A stretch of 64,000 nucleotides of DNA from Bradyrhizobium valentinum (GCF_001440405.1 NZ_LLXX01000119.1:96692-160691); one strand, 5' to 3'; numbered from the stretch's first letter, positions 7,929 to 17,400 are shown. Numbers and translations: made by a program. The notes: generated from the sequence alone by a model not told the origin.

Positions 7929-8984
7929 ATGCACCATAGCGAAATCAAGGCCGAGGTTCGCAAGCTGATCGCCAACGGCACGGTGCTCCCGGCGCATCCG
8001 CTCGCGCTCGACGCCGACCGCAAGCTCGATGTCAGACATCAGCGGGCGCTAACGCGCTATTATCTCGATGCCGGTGCCGGCGGATTGGCCGTCGGCGTTC
8101 ACACCACGCAGTTCGCGATCCGCGACGTCGGCTTGTACCGGCCGGTGCTGGAACTGGCGGCGGAGACCGCCGCTTCATGGACCAAGCGGCCGGTCGCGAT
8201 GGTCGCGGGGCTCGCCGGTCCGACCCAGCAAGCCATTGCGGAAGCCCAAACCGCTGTTGGCATTGGCTACCATGCTGGCCTTCTCAGCCTCGCGGCGATG
8301 AAATCGGCATCCGAGGACGAGATCATCTCCCATTGCGAGGCGGTGGCGCGCGAGATTCCGCTGGTCGGCTTCTATCTGCAGCCCGCCGTCGGCGGCGTCA
8401 TCCTCAGCGCCGATTTCTGGCGCCGCTTTGCCGCCATCGACAATGTCATCGCCATCAAGATCGCGCCGTTTAACCGCTACCGGACGCTTGACGTTCTGCG
8501 CGGGGTGGCGGCCGCAGGCGCGCTCGACCGCATCGCGCTCTATACCGGCAATGACGATCACATCCTGCTCGATCTCACGCTGCCCTTCGATCTGCGCGAC
8601 AACGGCGTCACCACCCGCGCCTACTTCAAGGGCGGCCTACTCGGGCACTGGTCGGTGTGGACCGCGAGCGCCATCAAGCAGTTCGAGATGTGCAAGGCAG
8701 CCCGCGGCAAGGAGACCGTGCCGGCGGACCTGCTGGCGCTCGACGCCCGCGTCACCGACTGCAACAGCGCGTTCTTCGATGTCGCCAACAATTTTCACGG
8801 CTGCATCGCTGGCTGTCACGAGATCCTGCGGCGGCAAGGGTTGATGCAGGGGCTCTGGTGCCTCGATCCTGCTGAAGGGCTCAGCCCAGGCCAGATGCAA
8901 CAGATCGACCGCGTCTGCCGCGAACATGCCGATCTCTCGGACGACGCCTTCGTGAAGGCGAACTTGCAGAAATGGCTGGCATGA
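7929..8984 (+). CDS. Dihydrodipicolinate synthase-family aldolase/lyase
   Basis: 351 residues, a TIM-barrel class I aldolase of the DapA/NanA superfamily. The likely Schiff-base lysine is in NVIAIKIAPF (about residue 176), with the usual strand GFYLQPAVGG before it. The GTTGE-like substrate loop is changed to VGVHTTQF, so it is not the lysine-biosynthetic enzyme. Such paralogues cleave or condense 2-oxo acids. It lies between the GNAT and ATPase genes, overlapping the latter by ATGA, and probably acts on the transported compound. Confidence 0.8.
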   Translation: MHHSEIKAEVRKLIANGTVLPAHPLALDADRKLDVRHQRALTRYYLDAGAGGLAVGVHTTQFAIRDVGLYRPVLELAAETAASWTKRPVAMVAGLAGPTQQAIAEAQTAVGIGYHAGLLSLAAMKSASEDEIISHCEAVAREIPLVGFYLQPAVGGVILSADFWRRFAAIDNVIAIKIAPFNRYRTLDVLRGVAAAGALDRIALYTGNDDHILLDLTLPFDLRDNGVTTRAYFKGGLLGHWSVWTASAIKQFEMCKAARGKETVPADLLALDARVTDCNSAFFDVANNFHGCIAGCHEILRRQGLMQGLWCLDPAEGLSPGQMQQIDRVCREHADLSDDAFVKANLQKWLA

Positions 8985-9760
8985 GCGCAGACGAGCCTTT
9001 CATCAGCCTGAAGAACGTCCGCAAGATCTATCGGTCCAAGGGCGCGGAATTCCTCGCCGTCTCCGACGTCACCATGGACGTGAAGGAAGGCGAGCTGGTT
9101 TCGCTGGTCGGCCCGTCCGGCTGCGGCAAGACCACCGTGCTGAAGATCCTGGCCGGGCTGCATGAGGCCGACGGCGGCACCATCAAAATCGGCAGTTCGA
9201 CAACACCGTTCGACCCCGCGCGCGACATCGGCATGGTGTTCCAGCAGGCCTTGCTGCTGAAATGGCGAACCATTTTGGACAACGTGCTGCTGCCGGCCGA
9301 GATCGTCGGCCTGCCGATGAAGGCCGCGCGGGCGCGCGCCCGTGACCTGCTAAACCTGGTCGGCCTCGCGGGTTACGAGGACAAATATCCGCAGCAATTG
9401 TCCGGCGGCATGCAGCAGCGTACCGCGATTGCGCGCGCCTTCATCCATGATCCCAAGCTGATCCTGATGGACGAGCCGTTCGGTGCGCTCGATGCGCTCA
9501 CTCGCGAGCAGATGAACCTCGAAATGCTGCGGATCTGGCGCGAGAGCGGCAAGACCATCCTGTTCGTGACGCACAGCATCCAGGAAGCGGTATTTCTTGC
9601 CTCGCATTGCGCCGTGCTCACTGCCGGTCCGGCGCGGATGGCGGAGTACTTCCCGATCGATCTGCCATTCCCGCGCGCGTTGCCGATCAAGACCACGGAC
9701 GAATTCGGCGCCTATGCGCGGCGAATTTATGCGAGCCTGGGATTGAGCCCAGACGCATAG
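8981..9760 (+). CDS. ABC transporter ATP-binding protein, SsuB/TauB-like
   Basis: 259-residue ATPase. Walker [10 protein letters not shown] (about 45-53), signature LSGGMQQR, Walker [13 protein letters not shown] and the H-loop [10 protein letters not shown] are all intact. The chosen ATG forms an ATGA overlap with the DapA-like gene; ATG 8972 is an alternative. It energises the permease at 5284 and works with the binding protein at 3445. Confidence 0.92.
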   Translation: MSADEPFISLKNVRKIYRSKGAEFLAVSDVTMDVKEGELVSLVGPSGCGKTTVLKILAGLHEADGGTIKIGSSTTPFDPARDIGMVFQQALLLKWRTILDNVLLPAEIVGLPMKAARARARDLLNLVGLAGYEDKYPQQLSGGMQQRTAIARAFIHDPKLILMDEPFGALDALTREQMNLEMLRIWRESGKTILFVTHSIQEAVFLASHCAVLTAGPARMAEYFPIDLPFPRALPIKTTDEFGAYARRIYASLGLSPDA

Positions 9761-9892
9761 CCTGCAAGCCACAGGATTTCGCCGCCCCGCTTCGCATACG
9801 CATCATGCAAGGAATCGCCTGTGGCGCATGTCGCGTCCGTAGTACACGCCGCAGACGGGCGCGTCCGCGGCCGGCGTGGAGAGCCCGACAGA

Positions 9893-11287
9893 ATGTCCGC
9901 AGAGTTAGCGTCAAAACCATCAGCCGCGCCAATCGACGGCCTGCCCCCGGAACTCCGGCGCTGGGCGGTCGCGGCGATCTTTACGGCGCTGGCGATGGCT
10001 TCGCTGGACACAGCGATCGCCAACGTTGCGCTTCCGGCCATCGCGGCCGATCTCCGCGTCAGCCCGGCCGACGTGGTCTGGGTGGTCAACATCTATCAGA
10101 TCGCGCTGGTTGCGACGCTGCTGCCGCTCGGCGCCCTCGGCGAAATCGTCGGTCACCAACGTATCTATATCGGCGGCCTCGTGCTGTTCACGCTGGCCTC
10201 GCTCGGCTGCGCCTTGGCATGGTCGCTGCCCAGCCTGACGGCTGCCCGGGCGCTGCAGGGACTAGGCGCCAGCGGCATTATGAGCGTGAACGCGGCGCTG
10301 GTCCGCTTCGTCTATCCGACCCACATGCTGGGCCGTGGCTTCGGCCACAACGCGCTTGTGGTCGGAACGGCATTCACGTTCGGTCCGACGATCGCTTCAG
10401 CGATCCTTGCGATTGGAACATGGCCATGGCTGTTCGCGATCAACATCCCCTTCGGCGTGATCGCGATCTGGATCGGCCTGAAGACCTTGCCAAAAACGCC
10501 GCGCGCGAAGCTCGCGTTCGATTTTGCGAGCGCGGCGCTGACCGTAAGCTGCCTCGGGCTCTTCATTGTCGGAATAGGCAGCGCGGCGCATCAGACCCCG
10601 CCCGTCCTGGTCGGCCTGGCGCTTGGCGCTGCATTGCTGCTCGGCTGGATCATGATGCGCAGAGATGCGGACCATCCCGCACCGATGTTGCCGATCGACT
10701 TGTTTCGGCGGCCGATGTTCGCGCTGTCGGCGGCTACGTCGGTCTGTTCATTCGCGGTGCAGGGACTGGCCTTCGTCTCGCTGCCCTTCTACTTCGTGGA
10801 TGTGCTGCATCGGTCGCAGGTGGAGACGGGCTTCTTCATGACGCCCTGGCCGCTGGTGGTGGCGATCATGGCGCCGATCGGGGGCCGGCTCTCCGACCGC
10901 TATCCGGTCGGCATTCTCGGTGGTCTCGGGCTGGTGCTGCTCGGCATCGGCATGGCGCTGCTGGCGACGCTGCCACCGGATCCCGGCATTGCCAACATCG
11001 TCTGGCGCACCGTGATTTGCGGGATCGGATTCGGGTTCTTTCAAACGCCCAATCTGCGGGCACTGATGTCGAGCGCGCCGCCGCACCGCAGTGGAAGCGC
11101 GAGCAGCATCGTCGCCACTTCCCGCCTGACCGGGCAAACCCTGGGCGCCGCGCTGGCTGCCCTGTGTTTTGCCCTTGCCAGCCATGATGGCGCGACGCTT
11201 GCATTGGCACTCGGCGCCGGGTTTGCTGCGCTCGGCAGCGTGATGAGTTTTCTGCGTCTGGCCGTGGGTGCTCCGCATAGTACATGA
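9893..11287 (+). CDS. MFS transporter, DHA2 (EmrB/QacA) type
   Basis: 464 residues with 12-14 predicted membrane helices. The N-terminal helix carries MASLDTAIANVALPAIAADL, the hallmark of DHA2 drug:proton antiporters, followed by VWVVNIYQIALVATLLPLGALGEIVG (motif A region). Proton-driven efflux from the cytoplasm is the family role. ATG 9893 has GGAGAG upstream; an open frame before it lacks a ribosome site. Part of the 3' end is duplicated in decayed form at 12357-12500. Confidence 0.88.
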   Translation: MSAELASKPSAAPIDGLPPELRRWAVAAIFTALAMASLDTAIANVALPAIAADLRVSPADVVWVVNIYQIALVATLLPLGALGEIVGHQRIYIGGLVLFTLASLGCALAWSLPSLTAARALQGLGASGIMSVNAALVRFVYPTHMLGRGFGHNALVVGTAFTFGPTIASAILAIGTWPWLFAINIPFGVIAIWIGLKTLPKTPRAKLAFDFASAALTVSCLGLFIVGIGSAAHQTPPVLVGLALGAALLLGWIMMRRDADHPAPMLPIDLFRRPMFALSAATSVCSFAVQGLAFVSLPFYFVDVLHRSQVETGFFMTPWPLVVAIMAPIGGRLSDRYPVGILGGLGLVLLGIGMALLATLPPDPGIANIVWRTVICGIGFGFFQTPNLRALMSSAPPHRSGSASSIVATSRLTGQTLGAALAALCFALASHDGATLALALGAGFAALGSVMSFLRLAVGAPHST

Positions 11288-11337
11288 CTGTCATCGCCGG
11301 CGGCGATCGGGCCGACGCGATGGATTTGGAGGACGAG

Positions 11338-12321
11338 TTGCGACTTCTCAGTATGCTGGCCAGCGTGTGTCTCTTGCTGTTTCCGGCCGCCCTTCAGGCC
11401 CAGACCGTCTGGGACATGCCAACGGAATATCCGCAAAACGCGATGCCGGGCGTTGGCCTGACGGCCTTCACGAAACACGTCGCCGAATCCAGCGGAGGCA
11501 AACTCGAGATCAAGCCGAGCTTCGATGCCAAGGCCGGCATCAAATCGGCCGGCATGCTCGCCGCGATTGCGGAAGGCCGGGTGCAGGCCGGCGATGCCTT
11601 CGCCGGCGCGCTTGAGGCCGAAGACCCGATCTTTGCGCTACCCTCGCTACCATTTCTGGTGACGTCGACCGCCGACGCCAAACGCCTTGCCGACATCGCG
11701 CGGCCGCATCTTGCGGCTGCGCTGCAGAAGAAAGGCCTGCGGCTGCTTTATCTGACGCCTTGGCCGCCTTCAGGCATTTGGTCCAAGACGCCACTGACGT
11801 CACCGCCCGACCTCGCCGGGCTTTCCATTCGCACCTATGACAGGACCTCAACCGAAGTATTCCTAAGCGTCGGCGCCAAGGCCGCATCGATCAGTTTCGC
11901 GGACACGATGCCGAAACTGGTCGACGGCAACATCAACGCGGTGTTGTCGTCGGGAGACGGCGGCGCCGGCCGCAAGCTTTGGGAGTATCTGCCCTGTTTC
12001 AGTGAAATCACCTATTCGCTGCCGCTTTCGATCGCGAGCGTCAATCAGGCGGCCTATGACGGTTTGAGCTCGGATACGCGAGCCGCGGTCGATGCCGCCA
12101 GCCGTCAAACCGAGAGCGAATTGTGGCTCGCTCTGTCGACCCGGTTGCAGGAGAACTATCAACGCATGCGCCAGAACGGCGTCACGATCGATTCAAATCC
12201 CGAGCCGTCGATCGTTGAAGCGCTGCGAACGGGAGCGGCGGCAGCGCAGCGTGCCTGGTGCACCCGGTCGGGGCCCGTCTGCGCCGAGATTCTCGACGCC
12301 TTCAAGGCCAGCAAACCATAG
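11338..12321 (+). CDS. TRAP transporter substrate-binding protein, DctP-like
   Basis: 327 residues with an N-terminal signal peptide (RLLSMLASVCLLLFPAALQAQ). The mature protein follows the DctP fold: residue runs around ADTMPKLVDGNINAVLSSGDGG and the region ending RAWCTRSGPVC. TTG 11338 is chosen because GGAGGA lies four bases ahead and because it begins the signal peptide. No DctQ or DctM membrane gene is present on either side, so this is an orphan receptor; its partners must be elsewhere or lost. Confidence 0.82.
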   Translation: MRLLSMLASVCLLLFPAALQAQTVWDMPTEYPQNAMPGVGLTAFTKHVAESSGGKLEIKPSFDAKAGIKSAGMLAAIAEGRVQAGDAFAGALEAEDPIFALPSLPFLVTSTADAKRLADIARPHLAAALQKKGLRLLYLTPWPPSGIWSKTPLTSPPDLAGLSIRTYDRTSTEVFLSVGAKAASISFADTMPKLVDGNINAVLSSGDGGAGRKLWEYLPCFSEITYSLPLSIASVNQAAYDGLSSDTRAAVDAASRQTESELWLALSTRLQENYQRMRQNGVTIDSNPEPSIVEALRTGAAAAQRAWCTRSGPVCAEILDAFKASKP

Positions 12322-12356
12322 CGGCTGGACGACGGCGCCAGCGATTTCGAGATTGC

Positions 12357-12500
12357 GGCGCCGCGCTTGCAACCCCGTGTTTTGCCCTCGCCGGCCACAA
12401 CGGGGCCACGGTAGCACTGGCGCTCGGGCCGGATTTGCCGCGCTTGGGAGCGTAATGAGTTTCCTGCGTCTGGCCGTGGATGCAGAACGGATATGACAGC
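12357..12500 (+). pseudogene. Decayed copy of the MFS exporter 3' end
   Basis: About 145 bases align with 11147-11290. Both encode, with frameshifts in this copy, a segment like CFALASHDGATLALALG followed by GSVMSFLRLAV. The copy has substitutions and at least one frameshift, and no 5' part of the gene. It lies right after the TRAP gene, which suggests either insertion of the TRAP gene into a tandem pair or deletion within a second exporter gene. The rest of the 327-base gap ahead of the next gene holds nothing recognisable. Confidence 0.75.
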
Positions 12501-12648
12501 CATGCGACGGGCGCGTGCCCACGCAACACCAGCGGATCGGTCTTCTTCCCCACCGTAACCACGCATTTTCGTGATTTGAACGATTCCAGGTTGCAGGCCA
12601 GATTGCGCCGGGTCTCGACCGATGGGTCAGACGAACAGGGGATACGCG

Positions 12649-13098
12649 ATGGCAAACCTCACAATTAACGGCAAAACAATCAACGTGGACGTCGAAGACG
12701 ACACGCCACTACTTTGGGCGATCAGGGAGAACGTTGGCCTAACCGGCACCAAGTACGGATGCGGCATCGCGCTATGCGGGGCCTGTACCGTTCATGTCGA
12801 CGGGGTCGCGATGCGCTCCTGCGGCATGACGGTCAGCGAGGCTGCCGGAAAGCAGATCACCACGATCGAAGGGCTTGCCAGCAACGGCGCCCTGCACAAG
12901 GTGCAGCAGGCCTGGGTAGCCAACGACGTCCCACAATGCGGCTATTGCCAGAGCGGCATGATCATGGCGGTTGCGGCCCTTCTCAAGGAGAAGCCGAAGC
13001 CGACCGACGAGGACATCAACGAGGCCATCACCAATATCTGCCGATGCGGGACCTTCCAGCAGGTCCGCGAGGCGATCCACGCCGCCGCGAGCGCTTGA
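12649..13098 (+). CDS. [2Fe-2S] small subunit of a molybdenum hydroxylase, IorA-like
   Basis: 149 residues carrying two [2Fe-2S] clusters. The plant-ferredoxin-type cluster is bound by C38, C43, C46 and C58; the second by the QCGYCQSGM and CRCG cysteines in the C-terminal half. It passes electrons from the molybdopterin subunit to the next acceptor. ATG 12649 follows AGGGGA; upstream in-frame codons lack a site. The product is the partner of the gene 10 bases downstream. IorA of isoquinoline 1-oxidoreductase is the closest type recognised; the substrate is unknown. Confidence 0.9.
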   Translation: MANLTINGKTINVDVEDDTPLLWAIRENVGLTGTKYGCGIALCGACTVHVDGVAMRSCGMTVSEAAGKQITTIEGLASNGALHKVQQAWVANDVPQCGYCQSGMIMAVAALLKEKPKPTDEDINEAITNICRCGTFQQVREAIHAAASA

Positions 13099-13108
13099 GG
13101 GGGATGCC

Positions 13109-15295
13109 ATGAATCAGCACGTCATGCCCAAGCTCAATCGCCGCGCTTTCGTCATTGGCACCGCTGCCGCCGGCGCGGGCCTCGCAATCGGCCTCGACAT
13201 TCCCTTCGGCGGACCCACAGTCGTTCGCGCCGCCGACGGCTCGCCCGAGGTCAATGTCTGGGTGGTGATCCGCCCCGATAACACAACTGTGATTCGTATT
13301 GCCCGCTCGGAGATGGGTCAGGGTACCCTCACCGGCCTCGCCCAACTCGTCGCCGAAGAACTCGAATGCGACTGGTCGAAGGTCGTCACCGAATATCCGA
13401 CACCCGGTCAAAGTGTCGCACGCAAGCGCGCCTGGGGCGATTTCTCGACCGGCGGCAGCCGCGGCATCCGCTCTAGCCAGGAATATGTCCGCAAGGGCGG
13501 CGCCACCGCGCGGGTGATGCTGATCCAGGCGGCCGCCAACGAGTGGAAGGTGCCGGCCTCGGAATGCACCGCGACCAACAGCGTCATCACCCATACGCCG
13601 TCGGGCAAGACCACGACCTACGGCAAGGTGGTTGAAGCCGCCGCGAAACTCGAGCCGCCGGCAGACGTGAAGCTGAAGGACCCCAAGGACTGGAAGATCG
13701 CCGGCAAGGGCCTGAAGCGGCTCGATACGGTCGACAAGACGACGGGCGCGATGATCTATGGCGCCGACGTCAAGCTGCCGGGCATGCTCAATGCGGCGAT
13801 CAAGGATTGTCCCGTCTTCGGCGGCAAGCTGAAGAGCTTTGATGAATCCAAGATCACCGGCATGAAGGGCGTCAAGAAGGTAGTGCAGGTCGGCGACAGC
13901 GCAGTCGCCGTCGTCGCCGATACCTGGTGGCATGCCAAGACCGCGCTCGATGCGCTACCGATCGTCTGGGACGAAGGCGAGAACGCCAAGGTCTCCAGCG
14001 AGTCGATCGCCAAATGGCTGGCCGAAGGCCTCGACAATTCCCAGCCGGCCTATATCGGCAACCAGAACGGCGACGCCAAAGCCGCGATTGCCAGCGCGGT
14101 CAAGAAGGTCGAGGCGGTCTACAACTATCCCTACCAGAACCACGTGACCATGGAGCCGATGAACGCAACGGCGCTCTATACGCCGGACAAATGCGAGGTC
14201 TGGTGCGGTACGCAGAACGGCGAAGCAGCATTCGCCGCTACCATGGAAGCCGCAGGCCTACCGGCCGAAAAATGCGAGGTGCACAAGCTCATCCTCGGTG
14301 GCGGCTTCGGCCGCCGCGGCATGACCGACTACGTCAGGCAGGCGGTTCTGATCGCCAAGCAGATGCCGGGTACGCCGGTCAAGCTGTTGTGGTCGCGCGA
14401 AGAGGACATGGCGCAAGGCAAATTTCATCCGGTCACGCAATGCAAGCTGACCGGAGCCTTCGATGCCAACAATAATCTGACGGCGCTGCACGTCAGATTG
14501 TCCGGCCAATCGATCCTGTTCACGGTGCGTCCGGCGGCGCTGGTGAACGGCATGGACACGGTTGCGTTCCAGGGCATGAGCCCTTCCGGCGATGCGGCGA
14601 TCGGCTACTCCGTGCCGAACCTTTTGGTCGAGCATTCCATGCGCAACCCGCACGTACCGCCCGGCTTCTGGCGCGGCGTGAACGTGAACCAGAACGCGAT
14701 CTATCTGGAATGCTTCATGGATGAGCTGGCGCATTCGGTAGGGCAAGATCCGGTGGAGTTCCGCCGCAAGCTGATGAGCAAGCACCCGAAGCATCTCGCC
14801 GTGCTCAACGCCGTGGCCGAGAAAATCGGCTGGGGCAAGCCTGCGCCGCAGGGCGTCTATCGCGGGATTGCGCAAGTGATGGGCTATGGCAGCTATGTCG
14901 CAGGCGCCGCCGAAATCTCCGTCTCCGAAGGCAGCAAGATCAAGGTGCACCGCATCGTCGCCTCGACCGATCCCGGCTACGTCGTCAACCCGGCGCAGGT
15001 CGAGCGGCAGATCGCGGGCTCCTTTGTCTACGGCCTGTCCGCCCTGTTCTATGGCGGCTGCACGGTGAAAGACGGCAAGATGGAGCAGACCAACTTCGAC
15101 ACCTACAATTCCATGCGCATCGCCGAGATGCCGAAGGTGGAATGCGTGATGGTGCCGAGCGGCGGCTTCTGGGGCGGTGTCGGCGAGCCGACCATCGGTG
15201 TCGCCGCGCCCGCGGTGCTCAACGCCTACTTCGCGGCCACCGGCAAACGCATCCGTTCGGTGCCGCTGAAGGATCAGAACATCACCTTTGCCTGA
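13109..15295 (+). CDS. Molybdopterin large subunit, IorB-like, Tat-exported
   Basis: 728 residues. A twin-arginine leader (NRRAFVIGTAAAGAGLAIG) sends the folded enzyme to the periplasm. The xanthine-oxidase-type molybdopterin domains follow; GGGFGRRG (about residue 395) and the C-terminal WGGVGEPTIG, with its catalytic glutamate, are present. It hydroxylates an aldehyde or N-heterocycle using water. With the small subunit and the nearby cytochromes c it would deliver electrons to the respiratory chain. No FAD subunit is encoded, as expected for cytochrome-linked forms. A perfect hairpin terminator follows. Confidence 0.9.
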   Translation: MNQHVMPKLNRRAFVIGTAAAGAGLAIGLDIPFGGPTVVRAADGSPEVNVWVVIRPDNTTVIRIARSEMGQGTLTGLAQLVAEELECDWSKVVTEYPTPGQSVARKRAWGDFSTGGSRGIRSSQEYVRKGGATARVMLIQAAANEWKVPASECTATNSVITHTPSGKTTTYGKVVEAAAKLEPPADVKLKDPKDWKIAGKGLKRLDTVDKTTGAMIYGADVKLPGMLNAAIKDCPVFGGKLKSFDESKITGMKGVKKVVQVGDSAVAVVADTWWHAKTALDALPIVWDEGENAKVSSESIAKWLAEGLDNSQPAYIGNQNGDAKAAIASAVKKVEAVYNYPYQNHVTMEPMNATALYTPDKCEVWCGTQNGEAAFAATMEAAGLPAEKCEVHKLILGGGFGRRGMTDYVRQAVLIAKQMPGTPVKLLWSREEDMAQGKFHPVTQCKLTGAFDANNNLTALHVRLSGQSILFTVRPAALVNGMDTVAFQGMSPSGDAAIGYSVPNLLVEHSMRNPHVPPGFWRGVNVNQNAIYLECFMDELAHSVGQDPVEFRRKLMSKHPKHLAVLNAVAEKIGWGKPAPQGVYRGIAQVMGYGSYVAGAAEISVSEGSKIKVHRIVASTDPGYVVNPAQVERQIAGSFVYGLSALFYGGCTVKDGKMEQTNFDTYNSMRIAEMPKVECVMVPSGGFWGGVGEPTIGVAAPAVLNAYFAATGKRIRSVPLKDQNITFA

Positions 15296-15304
15296 CAATA
15301 GTGG

Positions 15305-15334
15305 ACGGCGGCCTCACCCCGAGGCCGCCGTTTT
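15305..15334 (+). terminator. Rho-independent terminator after iorB-like gene
   Basis: ACGGCGGCCTC and GAGGCCGCCGT form a perfect 11-bp stem with a 5-base loop, followed by a short T run. It divides the molybdenum hydroxylase genes from the cytochrome/sox genes. Confidence 0.85.
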
Positions 15335-15353
15335 CCCACCCGAGAGATTGCCG

Positions 15354-15647
15354 ATGAACGCGTTGCGTGTCGCCATCGCAGTTGTCACGGTCGCAGCGTG
15401 GTATCAGCCGCTGCTTGCGGCTTCCGATCCCCCGCCCGGCGCGGCATCCTGCTCCGGCTGCCATTCCACCGGAACAACCACCTCGTCCATTTCGCGGCTG
15501 TACGGCCGCGATGCCGGGGATATCGCCAAGGCGATGGCCGGATTCCGCGACGGCTCGCTTCCCGCCACGGTCATGAACCGCATTGCCAAAGGTTTCACCG
15601 ACGAGGAGTCGCGCGCGATTGCGGCGTGGCTCGCGGCGCAGAAATAA
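15354..15647 (+). CDS. Small cytochrome c, FccA/SoxE-like
   Basis: 97 residues: an export signal, then a single haem motif CSGCH at 33-37 and a candidate distal methionine in SLPATVMNRI. Its place directly before the FccB gene, 12 bases apart, and its size mark it as the cytochrome subunit of a flavocytochrome c sulfide dehydrogenase. It would take electrons from the flavoprotein in the periplasm. ATG 15354 has GAGAG upstream. Confidence 0.85.
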   Translation: MNALRVAIAVVTVAAWYQPLLAASDPPPGAASCSGCHSTGTTTSSISRLYGRDAGDIAKAMAGFRDGSLPATVMNRIAKGFTDEESRAIAAWLAAQK

Positions 15648-15659
15648 GGAGCCGCCGGG

Positions 15660-16940
15660 ATGGGTATCAGCCATCGCATCAGCCGCCGGGATTTCTGCCG
15701 CGTCGCCGCTACAGCCGCAGCGGCGGCGGCGTTTCCGCTGCCCGCGTTCGCGCAAGCGGCAGCACGCGTGGTCGTGATCGGCGGCGGCTTCGGCGGCGCT
15801 AGCTGCGCGCGGGCGCTGAAACAGATCGACCCGAAATTGCAGGTCACACTGGTCGAGCCGAACCGGACCTTCATTGCCTGCCCGTTCAGCAACAACGTCA
15901 TTGCCGGACTGCGTTCGATCGAGCAGCAACAATTCGGCTATGATAAGATCGCCTCCGGAGGCGTGACGGTGGTGCCGCAGGCAGCGACGAAGATCGATGC
16001 TACGGCGCGGACCGTCGGGCTCGCCGATGGCACATCGCTCGGCTACGACCGGCTGGTGCTCTCCCCCGGCATCGATTTGCGTTTCGACGCGCTACAGGGC
16101 TACGACGAAGCTGCGGCTGCGAAGATGCCGCATGCCTGGAAAGCCGGCGAGCAGACGCTGCTGCTGCGCAAGCAGCTCGAAGCCATGGACGATGGCGGTC
16201 TAGTTGTCATCGCAGCCCCGGCCAATCCCTTCCGCTGCCCGCCAGGACCTTACGAACGGGCCTGTCTGATTGCGCACTACTTGAAAACCAAGAAGCCGCG
16301 CTCCAAGCTGCTCATCCTCGATGCCAAGGATGCTTTCTCCAAGCAGCGTCTGTTCCAGAACGCCTGGAAGGAGCTCTATCCGGGAATGGTCGAATGGGTA
16401 TCGCTGTCGCAGGGCGGCAAGGTGAACGGCGTGGATCCAGCGACCAACACGCTGATCACCGATTTCGGCAACCACACCGCCCAGGTGGCCAATGTCATTC
16501 CGCCGCAGCGCGCTGGCCGCATCGCTGCGATCGCCGGCGCGACTGACACCACCGGCTGGTGCGCGATCGATCCTGTCACCTTCGAGTCCAAATCGGCGCC
16601 GAATATCCATGTCATCGGCGATGCCTGTCTTGCCGGCGCCATGCCCAAATCCGCATTCACGGCGAATGCGCAGGCCAAGGTTTGCGCGGCCGCGATTGCG
16701 ACGCTGATATCAGGCGGAACGCCTGCCGCGCCGAAACTGATCAACACCTGCTACAGCCTGGCGGCGCCCGATTATGGCATCTCGATTGCCGGCGTCTACC
16801 AACCGAAGAACGGATTGCTGGCCGACGTCGAAGGCGCCGGCGGCGTCAGTCCGCTGGAGGCGCCGCGCGATTTCCGCGCGCGCGAAGCCGACTACGCGCA
16901 AACCTGGTTCGCGACCATTACGGCGGAAGTCTTTGGCTAG
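15660..16940 (+). CDS. soxF: Flavocytochrome c sulfide dehydrogenase flavoprotein (FccB/SoxF)
   Basis: 426 residues with a Tat leader (SRRDFCRVAATAAAAAAFPLPAFAQA). The FAD Rossmann motif VVVIGGGFGGASCARAL starts near residue 36. The two redox cysteines of FCSD are present: C74 in FIACPFSNN and one near residue 364 in INTCYSLAAPDYG. It oxidises sulfide to sulfur in the periplasm and reduces the cytochrome encoded upstream. The C-terminal FCSD domain is complete. The soxX start overlaps its last codons. Confidence 0.92.
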   Translation: MGISHRISRRDFCRVAATAAAAAAFPLPAFAQAAARVVVIGGGFGGASCARALKQIDPKLQVTLVEPNRTFIACPFSNNVIAGLRSIEQQQFGYDKIASGGVTVVPQAATKIDATARTVGLADGTSLGYDRLVLSPGIDLRFDALQGYDEAAAAKMPHAWKAGEQTLLLRKQLEAMDDGGLVVIAAPANPFRCPPGPYERACLIAHYLKTKKPRSKLLILDAKDAFSKQRLFQNAWKELYPGMVEWVSLSQGGKVNGVDPATNTLITDFGNHTAQVANVIPPQRAGRIAAIAGATDTTGWCAIDPVTFESKSAPNIHVIGDACLAGAMPKSAFTANAQAKVCAAAIATLISGGTPAAPKLINTCYSLAAPDYGISIAGVYQPKNGLLADVEGAGGVSPLEAPRDFRAREADYAQTWFATITAEVFG

Positions 16941-17391
16941 ATTCGGATTTCGCATATCGGCGCCAATCCTTGCCGGAGCGCTTCTTGCCCTGCCCGGCGG
17001 TACCGCTGCGCAGGAACTTCGCAGCTATGCGGTCGTCGGCGATGCCATTCCGTTTTCACTTACGGGCGCAGCGGGTGATGCCGCGCGCGGGCGCGCCCTG
17101 GTCGTCGAGCGTTCCAGCACTTGTATCCTCTGCCATAGCGGCCCATTTCCCGAGCAGAAATTCCAGGGCGATCTGGCGCCTGATCTTTCCGGTTCCAGCA
17201 GCCGCGCGTCCGAAGGCCAGCTTCGGCTCCGCCTAGTGGACGCGCCCCGCCTCAACGCCGCGACCATCATGCCGTCCTATTACCGCGTGGACGGCCTCAA
17301 TCGCGTCGGGACGCTGTGGCGCGGCAAGCCGATCCTGTCGGCCGAGCAGATCGAGGATATCGTAGCGTATCTTATGACGCTGCGAGAATAG
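16933..17391 (+). CDS. soxX: Sulfur-oxidation cytochrome SoxX
   Basis: 152 residues with a signal peptide (ISAPILAGALLALPGGTAAQ) and one haem motif, CILCH at 64-68. The distal methionine is probably in ATIMPSYYRV, a SoxX hallmark. It pairs with SoxA as the SoxAX cytochrome that couples thiosulfate to SoxY. The start is taken as TTG 16933, with GGAAG ahead, overlapping the flavoprotein gene by 8 bases; no ATG in this frame precedes the signal peptide closely enough. Confidence 0.88.
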   Translation: MARFGFRISAPILAGALLALPGGTAAQELRSYAVVGDAIPFSLTGAAGDAARGRALVVERSSTCILCHSGPFPEQKFQGDLAPDLSGSSSRASEGQLRLRLVDAPRLNAATIMPSYYRVDGLNRVGTLWRGKPILSAEQIEDIVAYLMTLRE

Positions 17392-17400
17392 GAAGGCACG

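Noticed and set aside
7929..8984. Lysine-biosynthetic dapA
   Set aside because: The GTTGE loop is missing and the gene is embedded in a catabolic importer operon.
12649..15295. Second nicotinate dehydrogenase
   Set aside because: It lacks the TTYGTAYACRAA operator seen at the nicotinate promoters and has no fused haem domain; substrate left open.
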